This document shows positions 15,588 to 25,014 of a stretch of 47,284 nt of DNA, piece by piece (position 1 is the stretch's first letter; each line of letters begins with the position of its first letter). Made by a program: the position numbers and the translations under genes. The stretch spans positions 1 to 47,284 of the forward strand of contig CANGGP010000022.1 in assembly GCA_947453445.1 (NCBI GenBank), in the 5' to 3' direction. Source of the DNA: Sphingobacteriaceae bacterium. Its GTDB lineage: Bacteria; Bacteroidota; Bacteroidia; B-17B0; Aurantibacillaceae. The notes beneath the pieces were generated by a model that saw only the letters and a program-made list of their open reading frames with translations, searched no databases and had not been told where the DNA came from.

Positions 15588-16470
15588 GCTTTTGTTTTTT
15601 AATCAGTTGTTTCAGTGTTTCTTTTACTTTATCATTTGGCTCGCACAATGGTAAACGCACATACTGTTTGCATATACCCAATAAATGTAAGGCATATTTT
15701 ATTCCGCCGGGATTGCCATCTGCAAATAATTGATCGGTAATATCCACCAAATCATAATGTAAACTTTGTGCTTTATCAAAATGTTGTTTAAGCGAAAGTC
15801 GCACCATATCACTGTATTCGCGCGGGTAGGCATTGGCCACCACCGAAATTACACCAAGGGCACCTGCAGCAATTAAAGGCAATGTTAAATTATCATCACC
15901 ACTAATCACCATAAAATCTTTTGGTTTGTTTTTAATCACTTTCATGATTTGTTCAACGCTTCCACTGGCCTCTTTAGTGGCCACAATATTTTTAAAATCT
16001 TTGGCAATGCGCACCTGTGTTTCCCAAGTTACATTGCTGCCGGTACGTCCGGGAACATTGTACAAAATAATATCTTTTTTGGTGGCTGCAGAAACCGCTT
16101 TGTAATGTTGGTAATAACCTTCTTGATTGGGTTTATTGTAATATGGAGCCACTGATAAAATGGCTTCGAAGGCTCTTAAATCGGTATGTTTAATGCTTTC
16201 AACCACTTCGGCTGTGTTGTTGCCGCCAATACCCAATACCAATGGTAACTTGTTTGCATTTGCTTTTACAACAGTATCAATTACCAATTTTTTTTCTTCC
16301 TTACTTAAAGTAACACTTTCACCTGTGGTGCCCAATACCACTATGTATTCTACTTTACCTTTGTGTAAGTGTTTTACTAAATTTTGTAAAGCTTTGGTAT
16401 CAACATGTCCTTTTTCATCAAACGGCGTTACAATGGCAACGCCTGTTCCGATTAAGTGTTTATTTCTCAT
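15580..16470 (-). CDS. dapA: 4-hydroxy-tetrahydrodipicolinate synthase
   Basis: DapA condenses pyruvate with aspartate semialdehyde, the first step committed to diaminopimelate and lysine. The 296-residue protein shows the family motifs GTTGES (47-52), SVAPYYNKPNQEGYYQHY, the catalytic Tyr137 in LYNVPGRTG and the Schiff-base Lys166 in VATKEASG. Length and motifs are complete. It follows lhgO by 6 bp and overlaps the phosphoribosyltransferase gene by 8 bp, so it is cotranscribed with both. Confidence 0.95.
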   Translation of the reverse strand: MRNKHLIGTGVAIVTPFDEKGHVDTKALQNLVKHLHKGKVEYIVVLGTTGESVTLSKEEKKLVIDTVVKANANKLPLVLGIGGNNTAEVVESIKHTDLRAFEAILSVAPYYNKPNQEGYYQHYKAVSAATKKDIILYNVPGRTGSNVTWETQVRIAKDFKNIVATKEASGSVEQIMKVIKNKPKDFMVISGDDNLTLPLIAAGALGVISVVANAYPREYSDMVRLSLKQHFDKAQSLHYDLVDITDQLFADGNPGGIKYALHLLGICKQYVRLPLCEPNDKVKETLKQLIKKQKHV

Positions 16471-16476
16471 TTGTTT

Positions 16477-17694
16477 TTACTTTAAGTTAAAATATTCAAT
16501 GGCCATTAATGCAATTTCATTACCATAGGCTAAACTGGCGGTAGCGGCGGGACTAGGACTATTAATTACATGCATGGCATTGCCATTTTTTTCAATTTTA
16601 AAATCGTCTAACATTTCACCTTCAGGTCCCAGTGCCATGGCTCTAATGCCACAACGACTCGACACAATGTCTTCCATTTGAAGTGAGGGGATCAGTTTTC
16701 TTAATCGGTTTAGGAAGTATGTTTTACTAAATGCACCGCGGTATTCATCCAAACCAAATTGCCAATGTTTGGCAAAAAATTTCCAGGTGCCTTTGTAAGT
16801 TAATGCTTCGCTGGTATCTCTCAAACTAAAAGCTGTTTTGCTATATCCTTCGCGGTCGAAAACAAATACGGCATTAGGCCCGCATTCGGTGCCACCTTTA
16901 ATCATGCGGGTGAAGTGAACTCCTAAGAATGGAAATTTAGGATTTGGAACAGGATAAATTAAATTTTTCACCTTGCTTAATCCTTTATCGGTTAAGTCGT
17001 AATAATCACCGCGGAAACCAACGATGGCCGAATCGGTTTTGGTGCCTTCTTTTTTGGTGATGCGATCGGCTTGTAAGCCTGATGTTGTAATAATATAATT
17101 TCCTGTGAACTTGGCCTTTTCGGTAATAACGGTTGTTTGATTGTTGCTTTTTTCGAAACCAATCACTTTTTGAGAAGTCATTACTTTGCTACCGCCCGAT
17201 GAAGCATTAATGAGTTCGGCGTATTTGCGGGCTACATCACCATAATCGATAATACCGGTACAGCCTACCCAAAGACCTGCAATGCCTTCACAATAAGGTT
17301 CAATTTCTTTGATGCGCTTACTATCGATTAGTTCAATGTTTTCAACACCATTGGCAATGCCATTGTTGTAAACTTTGTTCATGTGTGCCAATTCACTTTC
17401 GTGTGTGGCCACAATTATTTTGCCGCAAATATCGTGTTGAATTTTATGTTCTTTTGCAAAAGCCACCAGTTCTCTTCGGCCAGATACACAATTACGCGCT
17501 TTGTAAGAACCCGGTTTGTAATAAATGCCACTGTGAATTACACCACTGTTATGTGATGTTTGGTGCGCAGCCACTTCATTTTCCTTTTCTAAAACCAGCA
17601 CTTTTTTGTTGGGATGTTGTTGCGTTAATTTATAAGCAGTAGCAAGCCCAACAATGCCTCCACCCACGATAATAATGTCGTAATTATTTTGCAT
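16477..17694 (-). CDS. lhgO: L-2-hydroxyglutarate oxidase
   Basis: LhgO oxidises L-2-hydroxyglutarate to 2-oxoglutarate with FAD, passing electrons to oxygen or the quinone pool. The 405-residue protein has the N-terminal dinucleotide motif DIIIVGGGIVGLATAYKL, the segment HQTSHNSGVIHSGIYYKPGS typical of LhgO/DAO-family proteins, and a C-terminal CGIRAMALGPEGEMLDDFKI with VINSPSPAATASLAYGN. It is the first gene of a four-gene operon with a TAAATTTG promoter element 11 bp upstream. Confidence 0.93.
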   Translation of the reverse strand: MQNNYDIIIVGGGIVGLATAYKLTQQHPNKKVLVLEKENEVAAHQTSHNSGVIHSGIYYKPGSYKARNCVSGRRELVAFAKEHKIQHDICGKIIVATHESELAHMNKVYNNGIANGVENIELIDSKRIKEIEPYCEGIAGLWVGCTGIIDYGDVARKYAELINASSGGSKVMTSQKVIGFEKSNNQTTVITEKAKFTGNYIITTSGLQADRITKKEGTKTDSAIVGFRGDYYDLTDKGLSKVKNLIYPVPNPKFPFLGVHFTRMIKGGTECGPNAVFVFDREGYSKTAFSLRDTSEALTYKGTWKFFAKHWQFGLDEYRGAFSKTYFLNRLRKLIPSLQMEDIVSSRCGIRAMALGPEGEMLDDFKIEKNGNAMHVINSPSPAATASLAYGNEIALMAIEYFNLK

Positions 17695-17704
17695 AATGAA
17701 AACA

Positions 17705-17712
17705 CAAATTTA
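17705..17712 (-). promoter_or_regulatory. -7 element of the lhgO-dapA operon
   Basis: TAAATTTG on the minus strand matches TAnnTTTG and ends 10 bp before the lhgO ATG. Transcription would begin only a few bases from the start codon, giving a near-leaderless mRNA. Confidence 0.5.
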
Positions 17713-17808
17713 CAATTAAACAAGCATTAAAATCTCATATTTATTGCCAAACTATGAGTAATATTTTGTTAGTTTCGTAAGCCTAAACACCTATTTTTAA
17801 CACATCCA

Positions 17809-18414
17809 ATGAAAATAATTTGCATCGGTCGTAACTACGCCAATCACGCCAAAGAAATGAAATCGGATATTCCGACAGAACCCGTTTTTTTTATGAAACC
17901 CGATACAGCCTTGCTTAAAGAAGGAGATTTTTATTTGCCTGATTTTAGTAAAGAGATGCACCATGAAATTGAATTGGTGATAAAAATTTGCAAAAGCGGT
18001 AAACACATTGCCGAACAGTTTGCACACAAATATTATGAGGAAATTGGCTTGGGCATTGATTTTACTGCCCGCGACCTTCAAGCCCAATGTAAGGCACAGG
18101 GTTTGCCATGGGAAAAAGCCAAGGCCTTCGATAACAGCGCACCAATTGGCATGTTTGTGAATAAAAACGAATTGAATTTGAAGAACATTGAATTTGAACT
18201 AAAAATTAATGGTGTATCGAAACAGCTTGGACATTCATCGGATGTTATTTTTTCATTCGATAAAATCATTGCATATGTATCACAATTTGTAACATTAAAA
18301 ATGGGTGATTTAATTTATACGGGTACGCCCGAAGGCGTAGGTCCTGTAAAAATTGGCGACAAACTCGAAGGTTTTATGAATGGCAAATCCATGCTGCATT
18401 TAAACATCCGTTAG
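17809..18414 (+). CDS. Fumarylacetoacetate hydrolase (FAH)-family protein
   Basis: The 201-residue protein is the short FAHD1-like form of the family. It opens MKIICIGRNYANHAKEM, has the metal ligands in HHEIELVI and the second acidic segment GLGIDFTARDLQAQCKAQGLPWEKAKAFD, and ends with IYTGTPEGVGPVKIGDKL. Members hydrolyse acylpyruvates or decarboxylate oxaloacetate using magnesium. The precise substrate cannot be told from sequence. It stands alone, divergent from lhgO and followed by a bidirectional terminator. Confidence 0.9.
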   Translation: MKIICIGRNYANHAKEMKSDIPTEPVFFMKPDTALLKEGDFYLPDFSKEMHHEIELVIKICKSGKHIAEQFAHKYYEEIGLGIDFTARDLQAQCKAQGLPWEKAKAFDNSAPIGMFVNKNELNLKNIEFELKINGVSKQLGHSSDVIFSFDKIIAYVSQFVTLKMGDLIYTGTPEGVGPVKIGDKLEGFMNGKSMLHLNIR

Positions 18415-18428
18415 ATTTTGAATTGCAT

Positions 18429-18461
18429 AAAAAAAGCCGTCAAGCATTGACGGCTTTTTTT
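18429..18461. terminator. Bidirectional Rho-independent terminator
   Basis: GCCGTCAA (18436-18443) pairs with TTGACGGC (18447-18454) around a 3-base loop. Seven A precede it and seven T follow it. It serves both the FAH-family gene (plus) and the convergent lipoprotein gene (minus). Confidence 0.93.
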
Positions 18462-18475
18462 GTTTTTGGTGCAGA

Positions 18476-19414
18476 CTAATTTGGCACAAAAGTGTTGTAA
18501 GATAAATTTACAGCATTGCGAATACTGCCATTATAAAGCGAAGAATGTGTGGTGCTTACCTTTTGAAACACACCGCTTTTACCGGGAACAATTGTATTAT
18601 TTGGTTTAATGGTGTCTCTTGTGGCAGCATAATCATTCACCCAAATATTTGCAATTTGATTATAACCTGCACTGCCTTGTTCAACTGTGTTTAATGTAAA
18701 GGTATAAGCGCCATTTCCATCGGTTGTTGTTTCGTATGATTTTGTGTTGAAAGTGAAAGGATCATTGCTGAAATTCAAATACACTTTGCGATTGGCCAAA
18801 CCAAAACTGCTAGTTGTGAGTGTTGTTAAGGTGCCGGTTAAAACTTGTTTTAAGGTGTTAATGTAAACATTGCCTGTAACAATGGCTGTTCCGGTTTTTA
18901 AATTATTGCCACTGCCTGATACCAAAGGAGTTCCAACATAACTATAATCAACCTGTGTATTTTGTCCCATAACCAAGCTTTTTGTGAAATTACTGCCTGT
19001 GTATGAAGCATAGGCGCCTCTTCTGGTTTGATTATTCACAATGGTATCGAGTGTGGTTGTAAAACCATCGAATGAAATTTCAGCATTTACACCAACCGCA
19101 TTACTTCTAACGGTTACGGCATAATTACCCAATGAATCACTTTTGCCGTAATATAAATCAGCGCCTTGAACAGAGGCACTTTGGTATAAATCAGATTTGT
19201 TCACTTTTACCACCACGCTAATGCCTGATGCGGCTCTTTTGCCTGTGTTAGACCATGCGTTTGTTCCGTTGGGAACAATCACATTTCTGCTCAAATTACC
19301 TTTTAATACGAGTGTTCCGGTTACATCAGTGGCCACAAAATCGCTGCTTGTACTGCTTTTTTTACAGGCACTAAAACCAATTAAAATGGCGATGGCTAAA
19401 ATAGATTTTTTCAT
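18476..19414 (-). CDS. Lipoprotein of unknown function paired with a beta-barrel protein
   Basis: MKKSILAIAILIGFSACKKS is a lipoprotein signal with lipobox F-S-A-C followed by Lys-Lys. The 312-residue protein is rich in Ser, Thr, Asn and Val, and holds beta-sandwich-like stretches resembling carboxypeptidase-regulatory or Ig-like folds (DSLGNYAVTVRSN near 93-105, TTDGNGAYTFTLNTV near 230-244). No enzyme motif was seen. It lies 15 bp after the outer-membrane protein gene on the same strand, so the two are probably one operon and may work together at the outer membrane. Confidence 0.7.
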   Translation of the reverse strand: MKKSILAIAILIGFSACKKSSTSSDFVATDVTGTLVLKGNLSRNVIVPNGTNAWSNTGKRAASGISVVVKVNKSDLYQSASVQGADLYYGKSDSLGNYAVTVRSNAVGVNAEISFDGFTTTLDTIVNNQTRRGAYASYTGSNFTKSLVMGQNTQVDYSYVGTPLVSGSGNNLKTGTAIVTGNVYINTLKQVLTGTLTTLTTSSFGLANRKVYLNFSNDPFTFNTKSYETTTDGNGAYTFTLNTVEQGSAGYNQIANIWVNDYAATRDTIKPNNTIVPGKSGVFQKVSTTHSSLYNGSIRNAVNLSYNTFVPN

Positions 19415-19429
19415 GTTGTATTGATTGAA

Positions 19430-20449
19430 TTAAAAGTGAAAAATTAAGGTTAGGGCACCGGCTCCACCGCTCAACACAGTATTGCCATTTAAAGTGTTGT
19501 TCATCGAAAATACAGCACCGCTATTGTTGTCTACAGAAAAGCCCTGTGATAGTTCTCTTGAATCGGCATTGATTTTTTCGGTGATAACAGTGGGACCATT
19601 TTGTCCTACAAAATAAACTTCTTGTTTGCTGGTTGACGGACGAGTTCTGGTTAATGAATAGGCCCAACCGTATTCGGCGGCGATAGAAATTTTGGAGAAA
19701 ATAAAATATTCGATGCCTACAAATCCGCGAACACCAAGGCGGAAACCGCTTTTGTCGGAACGTTCAAGGGTACGCACCGCACGTTGCTGACCAAAATTAG
19801 AGAATGTTGGTGTTTGAACAGCCGTTAAACGGTTATTAAAATCGGTGGTGTAACTAACATTGTACTGATCAGAGAATTTGTTGCCATATGAAAAGGATTG
19901 ACTAGAACTTGTGGAACCAAAACCGATTTCACCACCGTAAAATCCTTGTAAACGACGGTAACCACGGCGTTTTTCGTATCCAACAGTAAGCATCCAATTT
20001 GTTTTAACAAAGGAGGCTTTGTCTTCTACCTTCAATAATGCGGCGGCATCTCTATCGGCTTGCGTGCCTTTACTGGCTTGAAAAGCGGCATTGGCATCTT
20101 GTACTTGGTTCACAATGTTGCCTGCCAATGTATTTACACCCAAACGTACACGAATGGCTGTTTTTGCATCAAGGAAGTATTTTCCCATGATTTGATTGTT
20201 GGCGTTTTGCGTAAACTGCACCAAATTACTTGAACCGGCATAAGCGGTTGTTCTGTTGATGGACCCTAAGAATAAATCGATAATTGGAAAGGTATTAAAA
20301 CCAATGGCCAAATCGCCTTGCTTGGGAAGAATTTCAAAACCCTTTTTGTTTCTTAAAATATCGTCGATGTTTTTTTTAGCAAGACTGTCTTGCGCCCATA
20401 TTTGAGATGCTGAAAGCAATACAAAGGCAAAAATAAATTTCTTTTTCAT
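19430..20449 (-). CDS. Predicted outer-membrane beta-barrel protein
   Basis: The 339-residue protein has a signal peptide MKKKFIFAFVLLSASQIWAQ and barrel-like alternating strands: GDLAIGFNTFPIIDLFLG, TAIRVRLGVNTLAG, NWMLTVGYEKRRGYRRLQGFYGG. It ends LSGGAGALTLIFHF with a terminal Phe, as outer-membrane proteins often do. The sequence ERSDKSGFRLGVRGFVGIEYFIFSKISIAAEYGWAY near 230-265 is typical of Bacteroidota barrel proteins of unknown cargo. It leads a two-gene unit with the lipoprotein downstream, driven by a TAAATTTG element. Confidence 0.75.
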   Translation of the reverse strand: MKKKFIFAFVLLSASQIWAQDSLAKKNIDDILRNKKGFEILPKQGDLAIGFNTFPIIDLFLGSINRTTAYAGSSNLVQFTQNANNQIMGKYFLDAKTAIRVRLGVNTLAGNIVNQVQDANAAFQASKGTQADRDAAALLKVEDKASFVKTNWMLTVGYEKRRGYRRLQGFYGGEIGFGSTSSSQSFSYGNKFSDQYNVSYTTDFNNRLTAVQTPTFSNFGQQRAVRTLERSDKSGFRLGVRGFVGIEYFIFSKISIAAEYGWAYSLTRTRPSTSKQEVYFVGQNGPTVITEKINADSRELSQGFSVDNNSGAVFSMNNTLNGNTVLSGGAGALTLIFHF

Positions 20450-20471
20450 GGATTTAAATTGTTGGTTCTTA

Positions 20472-20479
20472 CAAATTTA
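20472..20479 (-). promoter_or_regulatory. -7 element of the barrel/lipoprotein operon
   Basis: TAAATTTG on the minus strand matches TAnnTTTG and lies 22 bp upstream of the ATG at 20449. No clear -33 element was found. Confidence 0.45.
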
Positions 20480-20641
20480 ATCTATTTAGGCATTGGTTTG
20501 CATGAATAAATGAACAGTGATGTGTCGATAATCGTTTTTTAAAGTTTCATTCTTAAAAGAATTTATTAAAATTAAATGATCAGCATTTAGGTTCAAATTT
20601 TCAAAGACTTGTTTTTGGTGTATTTGAATTAAAGTAGTGCT

Positions 20642-21058
20642 TTAACTCACATCAATCAATTCAATCCACTCTTTAATAATCGCCTGAATGCTTGTCATTT
20701 TTGCCATGGCATCGTCTAAATCCTTTAATACAATGAGTCGGCGGCCATCGTCGTAATTGCCTTCGAGCAGACTTTTATTTTTTTTGATTTTGGCACCACT
20801 CGGAAAAACAAGCATGATGCGTTTTTTGAATAAATTAAAAACCATGATTTCGCGCTTAAATTCCTTTGGATCGAATGGCGCCATTTCACCGGCATAATAA
20901 AAGCTCGGATTGTTCCATTTGATGCGTTCGGCGATGTTTTTATCGATCGACAAAATATGTTCACGTAAATAGGAAATCACAGGGGCAATGGAGGCATCCA
21001 GTTTTTGAATGTGCGCGAGGACTTGTTCGCTGTCGCTTAAAGTAATTTTTTTCGCCAT
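20642..21058 (-). CDS. DUF1801-family protein
   Basis: The 138-residue protein matches the DUF1801/YdhG-like pattern: LDASIAPVISYLREHILSIDKNIAERIKWNNPSFYY, then MVFNLFKKRIMLVFPSGAKI and LLEGNYDDGRRLIVLKDLDD. The fold is thought to be related to the bacterial SRPBCC-neighbour 'YdhG' group, and its function is not established. It has no close operon partner: the nearest upstream gene on this strand begins beyond the repeat element at 21153-21248. Confidence 0.8.
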   Translation of the reverse strand: MAKKITLSDSEQVLAHIQKLDASIAPVISYLREHILSIDKNIAERIKWNNPSFYYAGEMAPFDPKEFKREIMVFNLFKKRIMLVFPSGAKIKKNKSLLEGNYDDGRRLIVLKDLDDAMAKMTSIQAIIKEWIELIDVS

Positions 21059-21152
21059 AGATAGTACAGCTAAATTAGGAAAAAACGGGGATGTTTAAGC
21101 GAAGATATTAAAATTGGATTGTGTTGGAGATTTTCAAAGCCTTTTCTGCACA

Positions 21153-21248
21153 AGGGATGCGCAGGGTTTAGTTCTTTTGGCTGCCTGCCTTTTTGCAGCC
21201 AAAAAACCGCAACAAAGTGGAGCCCGAAGCAGCCCGACCCATGAAGTG
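21153..21248. repeat. Dispersed hairpin element, copy B
   Basis: It shares flanks with copy A at 2329-2434: AGGGATG, then GGTTTAG, then TCTTTT before the stem, and AAAAA, CCG, GAAGC/GAAAC and AGCCCG after it. The stem is GGCTGC (21179-21184) / GCAGCC (21195-21200), different from copy A but still paired, with T- and A-runs continuing the stem. It lies between the SMC-like gene and the DUF1801 gene and could act as a terminator for the former, since the T-run on the minus strand follows the stem. Confidence 0.75.
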
Positions 21249-21305
21249 AAAAAACACAAGATGATTACTCAGGTTTTTTCAACTTCATGGGATGTGCCCC
21301 AAAAA

Positions 21306-24300
21306 TTATGCTTCTACCTCGGTTACAATGCTTGGGAAGATGCGCACATTGTTGTTTTCTTCGCGGCGGAATTGGTAAGTGTATTTGTAATGGCTTTCTA
21401 AACCTGATTTGTTTGGCAAACCATTAATCATCATGATGTTTCTGTTTTTTGCAAAACGCAATAACTCGCGCAGGTAATGGGCAGAAATTTGTCCTACTTC
21501 ATCGATGATACAATGTACTTTAAAGTCTTTGCTGCTGCGGTGCGACGACTCTTTTATAAATACATGCAACAAGGTGATGTAAATAATCGCTTTCACCAAG
21601 ATATCGGTTCCGGTACTGCCGATGCTGTCGATTTTATGTGTCCAGCCGGTTTCGTTCATACCTTCTTTGATGTTGAATTTTAATTCAAACAAATCTTGCA
21701 AACGAATTTCTTCTTGTTCTTGTTCCTTAATGGCGCTGCGCAATTGCTCGAGTAATTTAACGGCACGGCCGCTAATTTCGCGCTTTTGACCGGTGGCAAA
21801 GTCGGTGTTGAATAAACCTTCGTTGTACACCAAACCGTTTTCTTCTCTAAATTCTTGGATGCGTTTGAGCAATTTATACACCTTGTTATCTGATTCTTCC
21901 AAACGAATTTTAATGAACTCAATCAATTTACTTTCTTCGAATTCAGCCTTTTTAAAATCTTCGGCAATCAAGGCAATGATGTGTTCAATTTTTTCCTTTT
22001 GTCCGCTGAGTTCTTTTACCTTGGTGGCAATTGAATCGGTTACCAAACCAATTTGTGTGGCTGTTTCAGCAATCGACAATTCGATTTTATTTTCATTTAA
22101 GAAAGAGCGCAAGTTTTGTGCAAAGCGTTCGTATTCGCCTTGTGATGCATCGTTGCGGATGATAAAGTTAAAGTGGTTGTCGATGCGGAATTTACCGGCA
22201 AATTCATTCACAAAACGTTGGAAGGCACCGTATTCCTCGTTGAAATGCGAATCGTTTTTTAGGAGTTGTGTACACAAATCCATGATGTTGTGCTGTGTGC
22301 GGCGCGGTTCGGCACGTTCAATAATATCTGCGTATTTGGTGTAGAGTGGGGTATCTCGAAAGTTGTTACTAAAGAAATTGATACCATTGTTGAATTCGAT
22401 TAGCTCCTCGTCAAATGCACGTTTTTGACTGTTTAGTTCCAAACGTTTTAAATTGAATTTGCGATTGGCTTCATCTAATTGTGCAGCGTATTCGTTTTTG
22501 TTTTTTACGAATTCTTCTTTTTTCTGCATCAAATCAGGCAATTTATCAAAGCTTTCGCGCTTGTCTTTTAAGTAGTCGCTCACAATTTGCGCGTACTGTT
22601 CAATTTCCTTAAGGGCATCTTGCAGCTCTTTCAAGCGGTTTTCAACCACTTTTAATTGTTTTGAATCAACGCCTTTGCTTTTGAAATTCTTATCTTTTTC
22701 TTTGATTAATTCATCTTCTTTGTTTTCAAATTCTTTCACCGAATTTTTCTTTTCTACTTCCAATTCGGCGATGTCGGATTCTTGTCTTTCTTTTAATTCA
22801 GCCAAACGCTCATCGTTGTAAGCTTTGAGCTTATCGAGTTGGGCATTAAAATCATTGAGTAAAATATTTTTCTTTTTGTTTAAGATGCTCAATTCTTCTT
22901 CAATGATGTTTAAACGTTGGCGGTTGCTGGTAAGGGTTTCTTCAACTTCTTTACCGGCGCGGTTTTTCCAGTCCTCTAATTCATCGCTTAATTTTTTCTC
23001 GCGTTTGTCGGCCAAATCAAGTGAGTAGCTAAGTACTTTTAAATCTTCTTTTAATTCGCCCAATTGTTTACCGTATTTATCGGCTGCCAACATTTTTTCT
23101 TCATTATTGGCTGCTTGAAATTGGTTGAGTGATTCCTCTAGATCACGGATTTGGGCCAAACGAGTGTTTTTTTCGAATTGGTATTCTTCAATTGATTTTG
23201 ATACCACTTCAACAGGCTCTAAATTTAAGCTGATGCCATACAATGAATTGGCGGTTGATTCGCTGAGTTCGGGATTGATGTCGGTTCTAAACAATAAACT
23301 TTCGTTCACTACTTTACCAATGGTATTGTGCCAGTTCTTTACATTTTTTTCAAGGAAACCATAAAATGCATCGTGTTGAACATTTAACTTGCTTTCAATT
23401 TCTTTGATGTCGTCTTTTATTTTTTGAATCTCGTTGTTGATTTGATTCACGCGGTTACCCAAAGATGTTTTGAGTTTGGTTTCTAAATTTTCCCATTCGC
23501 GTTGTATGCTTTGTACCATGTTTTGTTTGATGGCACGTTCGCTTTTGTTTTTGTAAGAAACCGCGCGTAATTCAGCCAATTCATTTTCGAGGTCACGAAT
23601 TTCATTGTCGAAGTAACGGGTACTTTTAATCACCTTTTCTTCACTTTTTAATTCATTGAATTCAATTTGTTTGGCGGTGATTTCTGCATTCACATCTTGA
23701 ATACTTTCATCGCGTTTATGCTTTAATTCGGCTTCGCGTTTGCTGTATTCGTTTTTTTGCATCAACTGCAATTCGTTGAAGTGGTTAAACACTTCATTGG
23801 TTTTTGAGTTGGTGCGGTTGATGTAAGCAGTTTTATCGTTGCGTAATTGCTCAATGAGGGATGAATATTTTAATTCAATGTTGGCCACATTAGAGGTTAA
23901 GCTTTCGTATTCGCGGCGGGCAATGTTTAATTCCACCATCAATGATTCGCGCTCGGTGTTTTTTTCCAAGGCGGCATCAATGTTTTGGTCCTTGTAAGCT
24001 TTTAATTTTTTATTTGCATCACGAATGGTGCGGTCGTAATAACCAATTTCTTCGTGGGCTTCATTTTGTTTGTTTTCGATGTGTTCTAAAAAGGCGTCGT
24101 GTTCTTCCGTTAATTTTTCAAGTTCTTCTTCTTTCTTTTTAGATGATTCGCGAATGGCTTCATTTTGTGTTTCGGCAAAACGCAAGCTGCTGCCCAATTT
24201 ATCGGCCATTTCCATTTGTTGTCCTTTGAGCATGTGCACTTGATCGTACTTTTTGTCAATCATTTCGATCAACTGGGTAGAATCTTTCTTCAGGAAGGTT

Positions 24301-24989
24301 TCGATATCGGTGTACTTTTCGTTGAATTGGCGCAACTGACGCTCTACTTGTTCGAGCTTAATAGAACTGTTTTCGGTGGTGAGGGAGTTGGCAATAAAAT
24401 CTTTGATAAAGCGCGAATCGATGCTGCTTTTAGAAGATAAAAACACATTGGTAATTGATTTCGGAATGTTTTGGTATTTCTCGTTTCCTTTTAATAAATG
24501 GAATTTTGACAATACTTTATCGGTTTCGGTTCCGTAAATGATGTTTCTGTAACGCTCAAATGTGTCGATTTGATTGGAAATGAAAATGCCGCGTTTTTCT
24601 AAATTACTGATCACTTCTTTAATTTTTACAGCATCGTTATTGCTGGTGAAGAAGAAATCAGGATCGTAAGCAGCATCCACAAAACGGAACACCAATTTAT
24701 TATGACGGTAAACAATGACAAAGAAGGGACGGTCTTCGGTGTCGATTTCATAAATCAAATACGAATTTTCGTATCTGAAATAATGCTCTTCAAATGGTTT
24801 TTGAGAAGCTGAAATGCCCAATCCGCGACTGTTGGCACTGTAAAAGAATAAAATGGCCCTTTGTAATGATGTTTTCCCAAAGTTATTGGTACCCACAAAA
24901 CAAGTGTTACCGCTCAATTCAATATCGGTGTATTTTACGTTGGCAATATTAATTTGAACAATTCTATTCAGTATTCGACAATTTTCCAT
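21306..24989 (-). CDS. SMC-like ATPase of an MksBEF/Wadjet-type condensin (MksB/JetC)
   Basis: This is a 1227-residue ATPase with split nucleotide-binding ends. Walker A G-T-N-N-F-G-K-T is at 33-40. A signature-like GSTGTDIL lies at about 1124-1131 and Walker B CIIDE ends at about 1164. Between them are very long, charged coiled coils (Glu/Lys/Gln-rich), interrupted near the middle by a folded, hinge-like segment around FYGFLEKNVKNWHNTIGKVV. Such proteins use ATP to extrude DNA loops. In plasmid-defence Wadjet systems the equivalent JetC works with a JetD nuclease; in MksBEF it organises the chromosome. The two preceding genes encode the expected small partners. It resembles the DUF3584-type ATPases more than canonical Smc. 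Confidence 0.8.
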   Translation of the reverse strand: MENCRILNRIVQINIANVKYTDIELSGNTCFVGTNNFGKTSLQRAILFFYSANSRGLGISASQKPFEEHYFRYENSYLIYEIDTEDRPFFVIVYRHNKLVFRFVDAAYDPDFFFTSNNDAVKIKEVISNLEKRGIFISNQIDTFERYRNIIYGTETDKVLSKFHLLKGNEKYQNIPKSITNVFLSSKSSIDSRFIKDFIANSLTTENSSIKLEQVERQLRQFNEKYTDIETFLKKDSTQLIEMIDKKYDQVHMLKGQQMEMADKLGSSLRFAETQNEAIRESSKKKEEELEKLTEEHDAFLEHIENKQNEAHEEIGYYDRTIRDANKKLKAYKDQNIDAALEKNTERESLMVELNIARREYESLTSNVANIELKYSSLIEQLRNDKTAYINRTNSKTNEVFNHFNELQLMQKNEYSKREAELKHKRDESIQDVNAEITAKQIEFNELKSEEKVIKSTRYFDNEIRDLENELAELRAVSYKNKSERAIKQNMVQSIQREWENLETKLKTSLGNRVNQINNEIQKIKDDIKEIESKLNVQHDAFYGFLEKNVKNWHNTIGKVVNESLLFRTDINPELSESTANSLYGISLNLEPVEVVSKSIEEYQFEKNTRLAQIRDLEESLNQFQAANNEEKMLAADKYGKQLGELKEDLKVLSYSLDLADKREKKLSDELEDWKNRAGKEVEETLTSNRQRLNIIEEELSILNKKKNILLNDFNAQLDKLKAYNDERLAELKERQESDIAELEVEKKNSVKEFENKEDELIKEKDKNFKSKGVDSKQLKVVENRLKELQDALKEIEQYAQIVSDYLKDKRESFDKLPDLMQKKEEFVKNKNEYAAQLDEANRKFNLKRLELNSQKRAFDEELIEFNNGINFFSNNFRDTPLYTKYADIIERAEPRRTQHNIMDLCTQLLKNDSHFNEEYGAFQRFVNEFAGKFRIDNHFNFIIRNDASQGEYERFAQNLRSFLNENKIELSIAETATQIGLVTDSIATKVKELSGQKEKIEHIIALIAEDFKKAEFEESKLIEFIKIRLEESDNKVYKLLKRIQEFREENGLVYNEGLFNTDFATGQKREISGRAVKLLEQLRSAIKEQEQEEIRLQDLFELKFNIKEGMNETGWTHKIDSIGSTGTDILVKAIIYITLLHVFIKESSHRSSKDFKVHCIIDEVGQISAHYLRELLRFAKNRNIMMINGLPNKSGLESHYKYTYQFRREENNNVRIFPSIVTEVEA

Positions 24990-25014
24990 TCTTATTTGTT
25001 CTGTTATTCAGTGA

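Noticed and set aside
20642-21058. DUF1801 gene as a replacement for JetD in the SMC operon
   Set aside because: It is small, has no nuclease or Toprim motif, and is separated by a hairpin element of 96 bp; no functional link is visible.
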